The notes below the pieces were generated by a model. It ran no database searches. It was not told the DNA's origin and worked only from the letters and a program-made list of their open reading frames with translations. DNA of 36,563 nucleotides from assembly GCA_900552705.1 (NCBI GenBank), contig USAX01000004.1, forward strand, positions 1 through 36,563, in the 5' to 3' direction. How positions within the stretch are numbered: the stretch's first letter is position 1; the number at the start of each line of letters is the position of its first letter. Of the stretch, positions 15,494 to 24,604 are shown piece after piece. Origin of the DNA: an uncultured Collinsella sp. (lineage in GTDB: Bacteria > Actinomycetota > Coriobacteriia > Coriobacteriales > Coriobacteriaceae). The translations under genes and the position numbers were made by a program.

Positions 15494-17293
15494 CTAGTTC
15501 TTTTCGGAGGCTTCGGCCTCGGCGGACTGTTCGGCGGTTTTCTCGGAATCTGATTCGGAGGTCGATCCCTGGTCGGTGTTGTCGCGAATCGTTTGCGCGT
15601 CGATCACCTGGCGGGTCTGCTCCTCGTCGATCTGGTGGCGGTACTTGGATATCGTGTCCTGCGCATCGTCGACACTTGTTTGCGGAATGCCCGCCTTGAG
15701 GCGGTTTTGCGTGTCTTCGGGCAGGTCGGACAGCTTGATACTGGTTTCGCTTTCGAGCCAGTGGAGCTTGAGTCCGAGCGGCTTGCCGGGCAGGCCGCGC
15801 CAGACGGCGACATTGCCCTGGTAGGTACCCAGGTAGTACGAGCCGGTGACACCCGTGTAGGCCCAGATGGCAGCCGCCAGCACCAAGACGAGACCTAAGA
15901 CGACGCCGATGGTGACGTTGCGGCGACGCACGCGTTGCGCCTCGCGCATAACGCCATCGTCAACCAGGTCAACGACTACTACGGTCACGTTGTCGTGGCC
16001 GCCGGCGGCAAGCGCCGCGTCCACTAGGTTGTCGACGCAGATTTGCGCGGTTGAGGACTGCGTGGCGATGTTCTCGATATCGCTATCGGGAATCATGCTC
16101 GAAAGGCCGTCAGAGCACAGGATCAGGCGGTCGCCTTCCTCGATATGCAGAGTGAAGTGGTCGGCATACATGGCGGGGTCCGAGCCCAGCGCACGGGTGA
16201 TGACCGAACGGTTGGGGTGGACGCGAGCCTCGTCTGCCGTAATCTCGCCGGCGTCCACGAGTTCTTCCACATAGGAGTGGTCGCGGGTCACGCGGATGAG
16301 CGTGCCCTCGTGGAGCAGGTAGGCGCGCGAGTCGCCCACGTGGGCGATGGCGAGCGTATCGTTTTCGATATAGGCGCAAGTGGCTGTGCAGCCCATGCCG
16401 GGCTTGCCTAGGCCATTCAAGGCGGCCTCGATTACGGCGGCGTTAGCGGCCTCGACGGCTGCCGCCAGGCGTGCGGCGTCGGCGGACTGCGGGGCCGTCT
16501 TGGCAATAGTCTCAACGGCGATGGAAGAGGCCACCTCGCCGGCAGCGTGACCACCCATGCCGTCGCATACGCAAAAGAGCGGCGACTGCACCAGGTAGGA
16601 ATCCTCATTGTGCGGGCGTACGCAGCCAACGTCGGAGCGGGCGCCCCACATGAGTTGCGTGGTGGTGCCGGCATCATAGGTCGAGTCGGTCTCGATGCGC
16701 TCCTCGGTCAGGGGCTCAAAGCTCATGGTCGAGCCGGGGTCTTTGAGCTTGGCCTCAACGGCGGCAACGTCGATTTCGGCTGTGTCACCGGGAGAGACGG
16801 TGTCGGTCTCGGCGTTTGATTCGGAATCGCCGGTGTCCGGGGAGTCGGGCTCCTCGGACACGCGGGCGGTCGACTCGTCGTCTTGCGGGCTGACGTCTAT
16901 AGGCTCGGGCGCCGGCGTAGACGCGGGCGCAACCTCGGATGCCGGGGCTATGGGAAACGCCGGCGCGGCGGGCTCGGGTGCCGCAAACACCGCAGCGCTC
17001 TCGTTGATTGCCGCGGCGACGGGCTCTGCAAAGTGAGCCGGCGCCGGGGTTGCTTCGGGCGCTGTGGGCTGTTCCGCAGCATGTGCGCCGATGGGCGCCG
17101 CTACGGCATCCTCTTCGCCCTCGTTATCGGCGAGATCCGAAATATCATGCGTTACATGCGAAAGAGGCAGGGAGAACACGGTGTCCTCGGGCTCCACGGG
17201 TGTGGAGTCCGCCGGAGCGGCGTGGGCCGGTGCAGCTACGGCGGCGGCCGGTGCCTCGGTCATAGTTGCGGACTTGTTCTCCTCGTCGATCAT
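15494..17293 (-). CDS. pstP: PP2C-family Ser/Thr phosphatase with long N-terminal extension and membrane helix
   Basis: This 599-residue protein is the phosphatase of the cluster. Residues 1 to about 205 are a low-complexity Ala/Pro/Glu/Asp region with no fold I recognise. The PP2C domain spans about 213-450 and holds the metal-site motifs: RSDVGCVRPHNEDS, CDGMGGHAAGE, HVGDSRAYL, ILCSDGLSSM and GGHDNVTVVVVD. A transmembrane helix at about 457-480 is followed by an outer region of about 110 residues. It should remove phosphate from the kinases and FHA proteins nearby. PstP proteins usually begin at the catalytic domain, so the extension of about 200 residues is odd. The start overlaps the fhaB stop (ATGA, 17290-17293), implying coupled translation. 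Confidence 0.93.
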   Translation of the reverse strand: MIDEENKSATMTEAPAAAVAAPAHAAPADSTPVEPEDTVFSLPLSHVTHDISDLADNEGEEDAVAAPIGAHAAEQPTAPEATPAPAHFAEPVAAAINESAAVFAAPEPAAPAFPIAPASEVAPASTPAPEPIDVSPQDDESTARVSEEPDSPDTGDSESNAETDTVSPGDTAEIDVAAVEAKLKDPGSTMSFEPLTEERIETDSTYDAGTTTQLMWGARSDVGCVRPHNEDSYLVQSPLFCVCDGMGGHAAGEVASSIAVETIAKTAPQSADAARLAAAVEAANAAVIEAALNGLGKPGMGCTATCAYIENDTLAIAHVGDSRAYLLHEGTLIRVTRDHSYVEELVDAGEITADEARVHPNRSVITRALGSDPAMYADHFTLHIEEGDRLILCSDGLSSMIPDSDIENIATQSSTAQICVDNLVDAALAAGGHDNVTVVVVDLVDDGVMREAQRVRRRNVTIGVVLGLVLVLAAAIWAYTGVTGSYYLGTYQGNVAVWRGLPGKPLGLKLHWLESETSIKLSDLPEDTQNRLKAGIPQTSVDDAQDTISKYRHQIDEEQTRQVIDAQTIRDNTDQGSTSESDSEKTAEQSAEAEASEKN

Positions 17294-17706
17294 CGACGGT
17301 TCACCTTCATGACCACATCGCCAATCTGGACTTCGTCGCCCTCGCGCAGCGTTGCGGGCTCCACAAGCTGGCGGCCGTTGACGAGCGTGCCGTTAAGCGA
17401 GTTGAGGTCCTCGATGATGAGCGCCGGGCCCTGCAGCGAAAAGCGCGCATGCGAGGCCGAGACGAACGGTTCGTTGATGCAGATGTCCGAAGATGGCGAG
17501 CGACCGACGATGACGGGGCCGAGCATGTCTACGTGGATGCCGCGGATACCGCGCGGACCCTTGTCCACATCGATCGTCCAGATAGCCGAGTCGCGACGCT
17601 GCCCGCGCACAAGTCCCACGCCGGTCTTCATGACGGCGAACAGGAAGATATAGAGCAGGGCGACCAGGACGATGCGGCCTGCAAAAAGGACGATATCGAT
17701 GTTCAT
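17290..17706 (-). CDS. fhaB: Membrane-anchored FHA-domain protein, FhaB/FipA-like
   Basis: The 138-residue protein has one N-terminal transmembrane helix (about residues 5-27) and a C-terminal FHA domain (about 55-137). Its phosphothreonine-binding residues are visible: VGRSPSSDI, SASHARF and LNSLNGTLVNG. In mycobacteria FhaB (FipA) binds phosphorylated partners in division and wall synthesis; the same role here is inferred from position. The ATG at 17706 has AGGGGATAG, made by the end of fhaA, as ribosome site. It starts 6 bp after fhaA and overlaps the phosphatase gene by 4 bp. Confidence 0.92.
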   Translation of the reverse strand: MNIDIVLFAGRIVLVALLYIFLFAVMKTGVGLVRGQRRDSAIWTIDVDKGPRGIRGIHVDMLGPVIVGRSPSSDICINEPFVSASHARFSLQGPALIIEDLNSLNGTLVNGRQLVEPATLREGDEVQIGDVVMKVNRR

Positions 17707-17712
17707 AAGAGA

Positions 17713-18723
17713 CTATCCCCTAAATTCAAAGGTGCTCAGGCCAAACGTCAGCAGATCGCCGTTGCGCAGCGGGCAGCGCGTAATGCGGCGGTTGTTGACG
17801 AGCGTGCCGTTGGTGGAATTGAGATCCTCGATCGACCAATCCGAGCCCGTAAAGGTGAGCTGGGCGTGGCGGCGCGACACGTTGGGGTCGCGCAGGGCAA
17901 TGTCGGAAACTGAGCGCTCGCGACCGATGGTCACCTGTGCGGAGGTGATGCTATGGCTCTCGCCGCTCACGACGTCGACGAGCTGGGCGAGCGGGCGCTG
18001 CGGGGCGCGAGTGCTCGCCATGTTGGAGGCGATGCCGGCTGCGGCGCCTAGGCCCACGGCGGCACCGGTCGCGGCGGCTCCGCCCATGCCGGCAAGCGCG
18101 TCGCGCGAGACGGTCTGCGGCACCGGGATGGGTGCGGCGGCGGGGTCGGGGACACTAGGCGCGAAGGGGTCTGCTACGGCAAGCGGGTCGGGAGCGGCGG
18201 CGCGAGGCGTCGGCTGCTGCTGGGGCATGGCGGCGGGGTGCTGCTGCGGGGCAGCAAACTGCTGCTGGCCGGCGCGCGGGGCGCTGGCGGCACGGCTTGC
18301 CGCGGAGTTGTTCTGGCCCAGGCCGTTTTGATAGGCGCGCTCTTCTTCGTACAGGCGGCCGAGCGTGGGGGCATCGACGTTCTCGGCAAAGACCGAGAAC
18401 TTGCCGGCGCGCAGCTGCGGATCGATCATAAAGCGCACGAGGGGCTCGCCGACAAAGACATAGCGCCGCTTTTCGGCCTGCGCCTTCACAAACTCGCGGA
18501 CCTCGCGCGAAAGCTCGGGGTAGAACGGGGCGAGCATGGGATCGTCGTCGGCGGCGATCAGGATGGTATAGAGTGCCGGCGCCGTGTTGACGCCGTTGAT
18601 CACCAGAGTCTGATCCTCCATGTCGCGAGCGGCCTGCTTGGCAAGCTTCTTAAAGGAGAACGGGGCACGGGTGGCACCGAAGATGCCGGCCACGTGGTCC
18701 TCGAAGATGTTCAGGAAGTTCAC
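17713..18723 (-). CDS. fhaA: FhaA-like protein (DUF3662 plus FHA)
   Basis: The 336-residue cytoplasmic protein opens with a DUF3662-type domain at about residues 1-115 (NFLNIFEDHVAGIFGATRAPFSFKKLAKQAAR...). A Gln/Pro/Ala-rich linker with a Gly/Ala-rich helix follows to about 235. A C-terminal FHA domain lies at about 245-335 with the conserved IGRERSVSDI, SRRHAQL and LNSTNGTLVNNR. FhaA in mycobacteria controls peptidoglycan precursor flux, and its FHA domain binds phosphothreonine. The start is GTG at 18723 with GGAGAG 8 nt upstream; it overlaps the kinase stop by 4 bp (GTGA), so translation is probably coupled. Confidence 0.93.
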   Translation of the reverse strand: MNFLNIFEDHVAGIFGATRAPFSFKKLAKQAARDMEDQTLVINGVNTAPALYTILIAADDDPMLAPFYPELSREVREFVKAQAEKRRYVFVGEPLVRFMIDPQLRAGKFSVFAENVDAPTLGRLYEEERAYQNGLGQNNSAASRAASAPRAGQQQFAAPQQHPAAMPQQQPTPRAAAPDPLAVADPFAPSVPDPAAAPIPVPQTVSRDALAGMGGAAATGAAVGLGAAAGIASNMASTRAPQRPLAQLVDVVSGESHSITSAQVTIGRERSVSDIALRDPNVSRRHAQLTFTGSDWSIEDLNSTNGTLVNNRRITRCPLRNGDLLTFGLSTFEFRG

Positions 18724-20573
18724 GAAAGATCACTCTCCGTATAGGTTCTTTGGTATCCGAGCAAATATAGGCATATCCCAACGATTATAGAGGATAGGGT
18801 TCCCGCAACCGCCGCCTTGGCGGCGACCGCGGCTGCAAGGCTGGCAATTTCCATATGGTGTGCAAGACAGGATGCCGCTGCGCAGCCGATGCCGGTGACG
18901 GCGATAGCGGCGATTGCGGCAAGGTTTGAGCCCTGGTCGGCACGCTTGGCATGGGCATTGAGCAGCGCAGATGACGCTGCGGCAGTTGTCGCGACCAGCA
19001 CAAAGGCAGCCCAAAGGAGCGGGTCTTCCAGCGCTGCGGCAACGTTACCGAGCCCCAGCACGCCTCCGGCTGAAAGCGCGACCGTCGCCAGACGGGCAAA
19101 AAGCACGCCCATGCCCGTTGCCGCGGCGGCGCTTGCCGGGCCGAGCCAAAATGACGCGACGCCGGCGGCGACCCCAGCTGCCAGGAAGGTATTGCCGGTC
19201 AGACAGCCAAGCGCGAGTGCACAGGTGAGCGCGGCGCTCGCGGCAGCCTCGGTGCGACCCCAGGCGATCCACCAACCGGACATGGCGGCGGCAAAGATCA
19301 CCGCGACGGGCAACATCGACAGGATGCCCTGCGCCTGCATGGTGGCGTTGGCCATGAGCACCAAAAAGCCCACAGCCGAGATGGCCGAGCCGATCTGGGG
19401 GGCCAGGCCAGCCGCCGCTCCGATCGCGATAGCCGCAATGACCAGGCCGGGAAGCGCCGCGACCCCGGCCGTTTGCATCAGCAAAAAGCTAAAGGCGCCG
19501 CACGTTAGCGCCGAGATAGCGTGCATGGTGTAGTCGCGCGCATGGCTCCAGCGCGTGCCCGCCCAGCCGAGCGCGGGGTCGACCTCGATGGCGTCGTCCT
19601 CGTAGTACGACGGCTCGATATCGTCGAGCTCCTGCTCGTCATCCGAAAGCTCGCCAACCATTTGCTCCAGACTGCGACGGCCCTCGCGCACGCTGCCCAG
19701 ACCGGCAAGGAGTTGGTCGCAAAATGCCTCGATGCTGTTGGGGCGGTCCTGCGGCATGGGGGAGAGCGCGCTCATGAGCACGCTCTCGGCTCCCGGGGGA
19801 AAGTGTGGTATCAGCTCGCTGGGATAGGTGGCGCCGCCGATGATACGGCCGAGCGAGTCGGCGGGCGTGGCCGCCATAAAGGGAGCGCTGCCGCACAAGC
19901 CCTCATAGATAACGCAGGCAAGGGCAAAGACATCGGCGCGTTCGTCGACCGTGCCGGTCTCGATATCGAGCTGCTCGGGCGGCATGTAGCCGATGGTGCC
20001 GCCGCGCGAGCCGCCAAAGCCACCGGCGGACGACAGTCGCGCCATGCCAAAGTCGGTGAGCTTTACATTGCCCGAGTGGTCGATGAGCACGTTGGCGGGC
20101 TTAATGTCCAGGTGGAGTACGCCATTGCTATGGGCGAAGGTGAGCGCCTGGCCCAGGGCATCGGCAATGGCCGCGGCCTCGTCAAAGGTGAGCGAGTGGC
20201 CGTCCACGCGATGCAAAAACTCGGCCAGCGACATACCGTCGACATACTCCATGACCAGGTAGGCATAGGCGGTGTCATGCGTAAAGTCGATGACCTGCAC
20301 GATATTGGGATGTTGAAGCATGGCGGCAGTGTGCGCCTCGCGCAGGACATCCATGATGTCGCTGGCGGGCATGCCGGCGCCGTTGATAAGGGGGATGCGC
20401 TTAATGGCGACGCGGCGGCGCAGGTGCGTGTCGCGGCAAATCTCGATGGAGCCAAAACCGCCGGTCGCAAGTGTCTCGAGCGGCTGGTACCGCTTGAGCA
20501 GCTCGCGAGAGCTGGTGCCCTCCAAAGGAACGTCCGGCGAGAACCGGGCGGTATGTTGCGAGAAAAGCGGCAT
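18720..20573 (-). CDS. Ser/Thr protein kinase with C-terminal membrane domain
   Basis: This 617-residue kinase is the first gene of the cluster. The catalytic domain spans about 28-290: LATGGFGSIEI (36-43 and on), Lys58 in RRVAIKR, the catalytic loop HLDIKPAN from His154, DFGMARLS, and GTIGYMPPEQ in the activation segment. The loop has Leu in place of the usual Arg before the catalytic Asp156, so activation may not depend on activation-loop phosphorylation. From about 345 to 610 it is very hydrophobic, with many Ala/Gly-rich transmembrane segments and no PASTA repeats. It takes the position where pknA would be expected, but its membrane part differs from PknA. The ATG at 20573 fits GAGGG; TTG at 20579 is the alternative. 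A sensor or transporter-like role for the membrane part is unknown. Confidence 0.9.
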   Translation of the reverse strand: MPLFSQHTARFSPDVPLEGTSSRELLKRYQPLETLATGGFGSIEICRDTHLRRRVAIKRIPLINGAGMPASDIMDVLREAHTAAMLQHPNIVQVIDFTHDTAYAYLVMEYVDGMSLAEFLHRVDGHSLTFDEAAAIADALGQALTFAHSNGVLHLDIKPANVLIDHSGNVKLTDFGMARLSSAGGFGGSRGGTIGYMPPEQLDIETGTVDERADVFALACVIYEGLCGSAPFMAATPADSLGRIIGGATYPSELIPHFPPGAESVLMSALSPMPQDRPNSIEAFCDQLLAGLGSVREGRRSLEQMVGELSDDEQELDDIEPSYYEDDAIEVDPALGWAGTRWSHARDYTMHAISALTCGAFSFLLMQTAGVAALPGLVIAAIAIGAAAGLAPQIGSAISAVGFLVLMANATMQAQGILSMLPVAVIFAAAMSGWWIAWGRTEAAASAALTCALALGCLTGNTFLAAGVAAGVASFWLGPASAAAATGMGVLFARLATVALSAGGVLGLGNVAAALEDPLLWAAFVLVATTAAASSALLNAHAKRADQGSNLAAIAAIAVTGIGCAAASCLAHHMEIASLAAAVAAKAAVAGTLSSIIVGICLYLLGYQRTYTESDLS

Positions 20574-20653
20574 GGCCAACCCTCGTGCGTTTAAAGTTCG
20601 TTTGCGAGTGGCGGGCGCGGAGCCGAGCCGTTCGCGGTGGCATAGATGCTGCT

Positions 20654-20659
20654 AGTGTA
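20654..20659 (-). promoter_or_regulatory. Possible -10 of the minus-strand envelope cluster
   Basis: TACACT on the minus strand, about 81 bp before the kinase start. No clear -35 is present, so this is weak. The rest of the 144-bp gap shows only GC-rich sequence and no terminator that I can defend for the upstream gene at 20718. Confidence 0.25.
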
Positions 20660-20717
20660 GCACGCTCGGGCGGATGGCGAGGATAATGGGATGTGAGGCT
20701 GCCTGTCTGGCTTGGCC

Positions 20718-21434
20718 TTAGTGCTTCTTCTTGTTCTTCTTCTGCTTGCGCTGCTTGCCCTTGGTCTCCTGGGGCTTGTCGCCCTGCTTGGCCTCGGCGG
20801 CGGCCTTCTCGGCCTTCATTTTCTTCTTCTTGGTCTCGATGCGGAGTTTTTTGTTGATGCGGGCCTTGAGGAAGGGACCGAACTGCTCGGCATCGCCACG
20901 GACGAAGGTGTCCTTGGGGATCGTCACGCCCTGGTCGGCGAACATGGCCACAAAGATGCGCTCGCCGTCGAGTACGTGGTCGAGCTTGTCAAACGGGAAG
21001 AACTGCGACTTGCCGCTCTTGCCCCAAACCATCAGGCCGTCCTCGTTGGCGGCGACGCGGCGATAGCGGCCACCCATGGACTCGTCGGCCTCGACGGCGT
21101 CGATAAAGTCGCGGGCGAGCGTGTGGTGCAGGTTCTTGCTCCACCAGGCCAAAAAGGCGCCGAACACGATCAGCACGACGCCGAACTTGATCCAGCTGCC
21201 GCCGGCCACCAGCATGCCGATGCCGATGAGCGCGGCAATCACGGCGGCGACGTACAGGGAGCCACGGCGCCTGGGCGAGGCGACCAGGCGGGCGAAGTCG
21301 GTGACGAGGTCGTTTTCGTACTGGTACTCGTTGAGGTACAGAATGCCGTCGTCGGCTGCGGCCTGCGCCTCGAGCGCGACCTCGACCTGGTCGGCTGCTT
21401 CGGAGGGAATGAGGTTGCTCTCTGCGTCTGCCAT
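20718..21434 (-). CDS. YcxB-like membrane protein
   Basis: The 238-residue protein has two close transmembrane helices (about residues 62-80 and 84-102) after an acidic N-terminus. A soluble domain at about 110-190 contains the YcxB-like pattern GLMVWGKSGKSQFFPFDKLDHVLDG then IPKDTFVRGD. The C-terminal 45 residues are an unusual Lys-rich tail (KKKKMKAEK ... KNKKKH) that could bind nucleic acid or acidic lipid. The family assignment is recalled, not searched. It is divergent from dnaX with 115 bp between. The function of YcxB proteins is unknown. Confidence 0.7.
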   Translation of the reverse strand: MADAESNLIPSEAADQVEVALEAQAAADDGILYLNEYQYENDLVTDFARLVASPRRRGSLYVAAVIAALIGIGMLVAGGSWIKFGVVLIVFGAFLAWWSKNLHHTLARDFIDAVEADESMGGRYRRVAANEDGLMVWGKSGKSQFFPFDKLDHVLDGERIFVAMFADQGVTIPKDTFVRGDAEQFGPFLKARINKKLRIETKKKKMKAEKAAAEAKQGDKPQETKGKQRKQKKNKKKH

Positions 21435-21549
21435 GCTCTTTGGACTCCTATCGCGGCGGGCTCGCCGTACGGGTTATTATGAATGCAGTATGCCGTGCGA
21501 CCGCATGGCCGTCGCGGCAACAAGTCTCAGTATACCCGGGGGAGCACCC

Positions 21550-24024
21550 ATGGAATCGTTGTACCGAAAGTATCGCCCGCTCACCTTCGACTCCGTGGTG
21601 GGCCAGCAGCATATCGTCTCGACGCTCGAGCACGCTATCACCGAGGGACGCCTGTCCCACGCCTACCTGTTCTGCGGACCGCGCGGCACGGGCAAGACCA
21701 CCATGGCGCGCATCCTTGCCAAGGCGCTGCTGTGCCGCAATGCCGAGGCGGCGCGCGCCGAGGGTGCAAGCGGCTGCATGCCCGACGGTACTTGCGAGGA
21801 GTGCGAGCTCATTGCCGAGGGCAACCACCCCGATGTCTACGAGCTCGATGCCGCAAGCCGTACCGGCGTAGACAATGTGCGCGAGGAGATCATCAACTCC
21901 GTCAACTTTGCCCCGGTGCGCGGCAAGTACAAGATCTATATCATCGACGAGGTCCACATGCTCACGACGGCGGCGTTCAACGCGCTGCTCAAGACGCTCG
22001 AGGAGCCGCCGGCACACGTGATTTTTGTGCTGTGCACCACCGACCCGCAAAAAATTCTGGAGACCATCCTCTCGCGCTGCCAGCGTTTCGATTTCCACCG
22101 CATCGGTAACGAGGATATCGAGCGCCGCCTGGCATACGTGTGCGAGCAGGAGGGCTTCGACTACGACGACGAGGCGCTTGCCATCGTGGCACGCCATGCC
22201 AAGGGCGGCATGCGCGACGCGCTCTCCACGCTGGAGCAGCTGAGCGTCTTTGGCAACGGCACCGTGCATGCGGACGATGCCCGCTCGCTTTTGGGCGAAG
22301 TTTCGGACCAGATTCTGGGCGAGTTTGCGCGTGCCATTGCCGATCGTGATGTCGCCGAGTTGTATGGGCTTATTCGCGCGCAGGTCGAGGAAGGCAATGA
22401 CCTGCTTGAGCTGACGCGCGACCTGGTGGCGCATGTGCGCGATGTGTACGTGGCCTGCGTTGCCGGCGCCCGCGCCGAGCTGTTTGAGGGCGGGGCCGAG
22501 CAGGCCGAGGCGCTTGCTGCCGAGGCCGCTGCCTTTGGCGAGCATCCTGCCGATCGTTTGGCTCGCGTGCTGACGGTGCTCGACGATGCCGCCTTGGAGA
22601 TGAGGGGCGCGAGCGACGTGCGCCTGGTGCTCGAGATCGCCTGCACCCGCCTGACGCGTCCCGAGGCCGATCTGACCATTGAGGCCCTGGCCGAGCGCGT
22701 GGCGCGCTTGGAGGCCATGGTTGCCAACGCCGCCGTTCCGGCGAGCGTGGCTGCTGCTCAAGCGAGTGCGTCTGCGGCTGTCGTGGCTGCACCTGCGACG
22801 ACGCAGCAACCGACGCTGATCTCGGGTGCCCGAGCTGCTACTCCTGCGGCGACCGCCGCCCCCGCTGCTACGTCCGCGCATCAGGGTGGCATGCCTTGGG
22901 ACCGCGGCGCTGCTGTTCCAGCTGCCCAGCCTGCGCCCAAGTCCGCGGCTCCGGCTCCCGCGCCCAAACCTGTAACGCCTGCACCTCAACCCGTTACGGC
23001 TCCGGCTCCCGCGCCTGCCGCATCGACCGTGCCGGTGTCCAAGCCCAACAACGCCGCCCAGGTTGCCGCCGCCGGCGCAGCCGAGACCCCTGCGGTCGAG
23101 GACGCCGGCGAGCTCCAGCGCAAATGGGCCGAGGTCGTCGAACGCGTCAAGGCCCGTCAGGCCTCCTACGCAGGGCTTTTGCTCAATGCCCGCGCCACGT
23201 CAGATGACGGCTCCAAGCTCACGGTCTCGTTCCCCGCGGGCTCGACCTTTGCCATCAAGATGCTCGGTCGCGCCGACACGCAGTCGGTGGTCCTGCCGAC
23301 GGTCTGCGCGGTCTTCGGTCGTCGTACCGTCGACTATGTCCTGGATGGGGGTGGCACGCCGGCTCCTCAACATGAGGAGCATTCTCCATCTGCACGGGCT
23401 GCGGCATCTGCGGACCCGCAACCCGTGTCCTCGGCGGCCCCTGCATCCTCGAGCGCCAGCGCGACGCAGCCAAAAGCGGCACCGGTAGCGGCACCGACCC
23501 CGTCGGCGCCTGAACCCGCTGTGCCCAAACCGGCTGCTCCGGTCCCCGCGCCCAATCCTGCCGCCGCGCCTGCGCCCAAGTCATCCGACCTGGCCAAGGC
23601 ACCCTGGCTGCGCTCTGACAACCCTGCTGGCGCTCCTGCCACGGGCAAGCTCCCGACCGAGCCCGCACCCCGAGCGCCCGAGCGCGCGTCCGCTTCCAAG
23701 GCTCAGCCCGCCGCGCCGTCTGCGCCGTGGGAATCCGAGCAGGTTCCCTACGACGATGCCATGGTCGGCGGTTTTGCTGCCGATGCCGGCGGGGACGATC
23801 TGCCCCCGTTCGACGTGCCGGGTGCGGCGTCCGCGCCCAAGCCCGCTGCAACTGCCCCCAAAGAGGAGGACGCTCCTGCGGCTCCCTGGGAGTCCAACCC
23901 CGGCGCGGGCAGCCCCTTCGGCCATCAGGGCGCAGCCCCAAGCATCCCGCAGACCGAGGACGAGGCCAAAGCCCTCATCCGCAGTGTCTTCGGCCAGTCC
24001 ACCATCTTCAAACCGGTGGAGTAG
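21550..24024 (+). CDS. dnaX: DNA polymerase III subunit gamma/tau
   Basis: The 824-residue clamp-loader ATPase loads the sliding clamp and ties the replicase together. The AAA+ domain has Walker A GPRGTGKT at 43-50, the zinc-binding cysteines around CMPDGTCEEC, Walker B IIDEVH near 133, and the sensor and arginine-finger region LSRCQRFDF. Domain III ends near 390. A long Ala/Pro-rich linker (about 400-520) leads to a small tau-type domain (about 515-595). A second Pro/Ala-rich stretch follows, ending in an acidic tail with AKALIRSVFGQS. The ATG at 21550 has GGGGGAG upstream; upstream in-frame codons overlap the divergent gene. No A AAA AAG slippery site is seen at the usual place, so a shorter gamma form is not evident. 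Confidence 0.96.
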   Translation: MESLYRKYRPLTFDSVVGQQHIVSTLEHAITEGRLSHAYLFCGPRGTGKTTMARILAKALLCRNAEAARAEGASGCMPDGTCEECELIAEGNHPDVYELDAASRTGVDNVREEIINSVNFAPVRGKYKIYIIDEVHMLTTAAFNALLKTLEEPPAHVIFVLCTTDPQKILETILSRCQRFDFHRIGNEDIERRLAYVCEQEGFDYDDEALAIVARHAKGGMRDALSTLEQLSVFGNGTVHADDARSLLGEVSDQILGEFARAIADRDVAELYGLIRAQVEEGNDLLELTRDLVAHVRDVYVACVAGARAELFEGGAEQAEALAAEAAAFGEHPADRLARVLTVLDDAALEMRGASDVRLVLEIACTRLTRPEADLTIEALAERVARLEAMVANAAVPASVAAAQASASAAVVAAPATTQQPTLISGARAATPAATAAPAATSAHQGGMPWDRGAAVPAAQPAPKSAAPAPAPKPVTPAPQPVTAPAPAPAASTVPVSKPNNAAQVAAAGAAETPAVEDAGELQRKWAEVVERVKARQASYAGLLLNARATSDDGSKLTVSFPAGSTFAIKMLGRADTQSVVLPTVCAVFGRRTVDYVLDGGGTPAPQHEEHSPSARAAASADPQPVSSAAPASSSASATQPKAAPVAAPTPSAPEPAVPKPAAPVPAPNPAAAPAPKSSDLAKAPWLRSDNPAGAPATGKLPTEPAPRAPERASASKAQPAAPSAPWESEQVPYDDAMVGGFAADAGGDDLPPFDVPGAASAPKPAATAPKEEDAPAAPWESNPGAGSPFGHQGAAPSIPQTEDEAKALIRSVFGQSTIFKPVE

Positions 24025-24078
24025 CTGCGCGGGCGGGTATACTGCTCAAGAAGAGACCTCTTTGAACGGAGCGAGCTT

Positions 24079-24339
24079 ATGATGTGGGAATATGTCCGTC
24101 TTGAGGACGATACGCAAATCTCGTATTCCGAAGTCCGCGAGGACAACACGGTGAAGATCGTTGTGGAGCGCCCACGCGATTGGGGCTTTGACACGGCGGA
24201 ATGTATCTTGCCGGCATTCAACTGGGTGTCGCACGAGGGCTTTAGCGAAGCGGACCTCAAAGACCTCGATGATTTTGTGCGTAATAACGCCCCGCTTATC
24301 TTGCGTTTTGCTTACGAAGGCGGACGAGTCTATGCCTAG
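24079..24339 (+). CDS. Small acidic protein paired with DUF4160
   Basis: The 86-residue protein (MWEYVRLEDDTQISYSEVRED...) is acidic and has no membrane segment or recognisable motif. It precedes and overlaps a DUF4160 gene by 8 bp, as the DUF2442 partner often does, but I cannot call it DUF2442 from sequence. Its size and place suggest a partner or antidote-like role, which is inference. The ATG at 24079 has GGAG 7 nt upstream; an ATG at 24082 is equally in frame. A TATACT at 24038-24043 may be its -10. Codon use is less GC-biased than in dnaX. Confidence 0.75.
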   Translation: MMWEYVRLEDDTQISYSEVREDNTVKIVVERPRDWGFDTAECILPAFNWVSHEGFSEADLKDLDDFVRNNAPLILRFAYEGGRVYA

Positions 24340-24604
24340 TCTCTTCCGACTCGGGCCGTACGTCATCTTTTTCTGGACAGGGGAGAACGGTGAACCCGTC
24401 CATGTTCATATAGCGGTCAAGCGCCCTACTGCCGAGGCGACCAAGATATGGCTTACTCGCTCCGGCGGATGCAAGCTGGCCCATAACAAGGGCGATATTC
24501 CTGCTCGGGATTTACGCGATATCATGCAGTTTGTTTCATCTAACCATGCGCTGATTTGCAAACGTTGGAAAGAAACAACCGGCGGGCTATCGTTCTACTG
24601 CTGA
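24332..24604 (+). CDS. DUF4160 domain protein
   Basis: The 90-residue protein matches DUF4160: an opening MPSLFRLGPYVIFFWTGENGEPVHVHIAV, with the conserved two histidines in HVHI, then IWLTRSGGCKLAHNKG and ending in LRDIMQFVSSNHALICKRW. The family is small and of unknown function, often found in two-gene units and in mobile or variable DNA. The ATG at 24332 lies inside the last codons of the previous gene, so translation is probably coupled. Its 3' end overlaps the convergent gene at 24595 by 10 bp. Confidence 0.85.
   Translation: MPSLFRLGPYVIFFWTGENGEPVHVHIAVKRPTAEATKIWLTRSGGCKLAHNKGDIPARDLRDIMQFVSSNHALICKRWKETTGGLSFYC

Noticed and set aside
22040..22060. Programmed frameshift in dnaX at a run of six A
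   Set aside because: The run lies within the ATPase domain, not at the gamma/tau border, and lacks the A AAA AAG layout and a following hairpin that I could defend.
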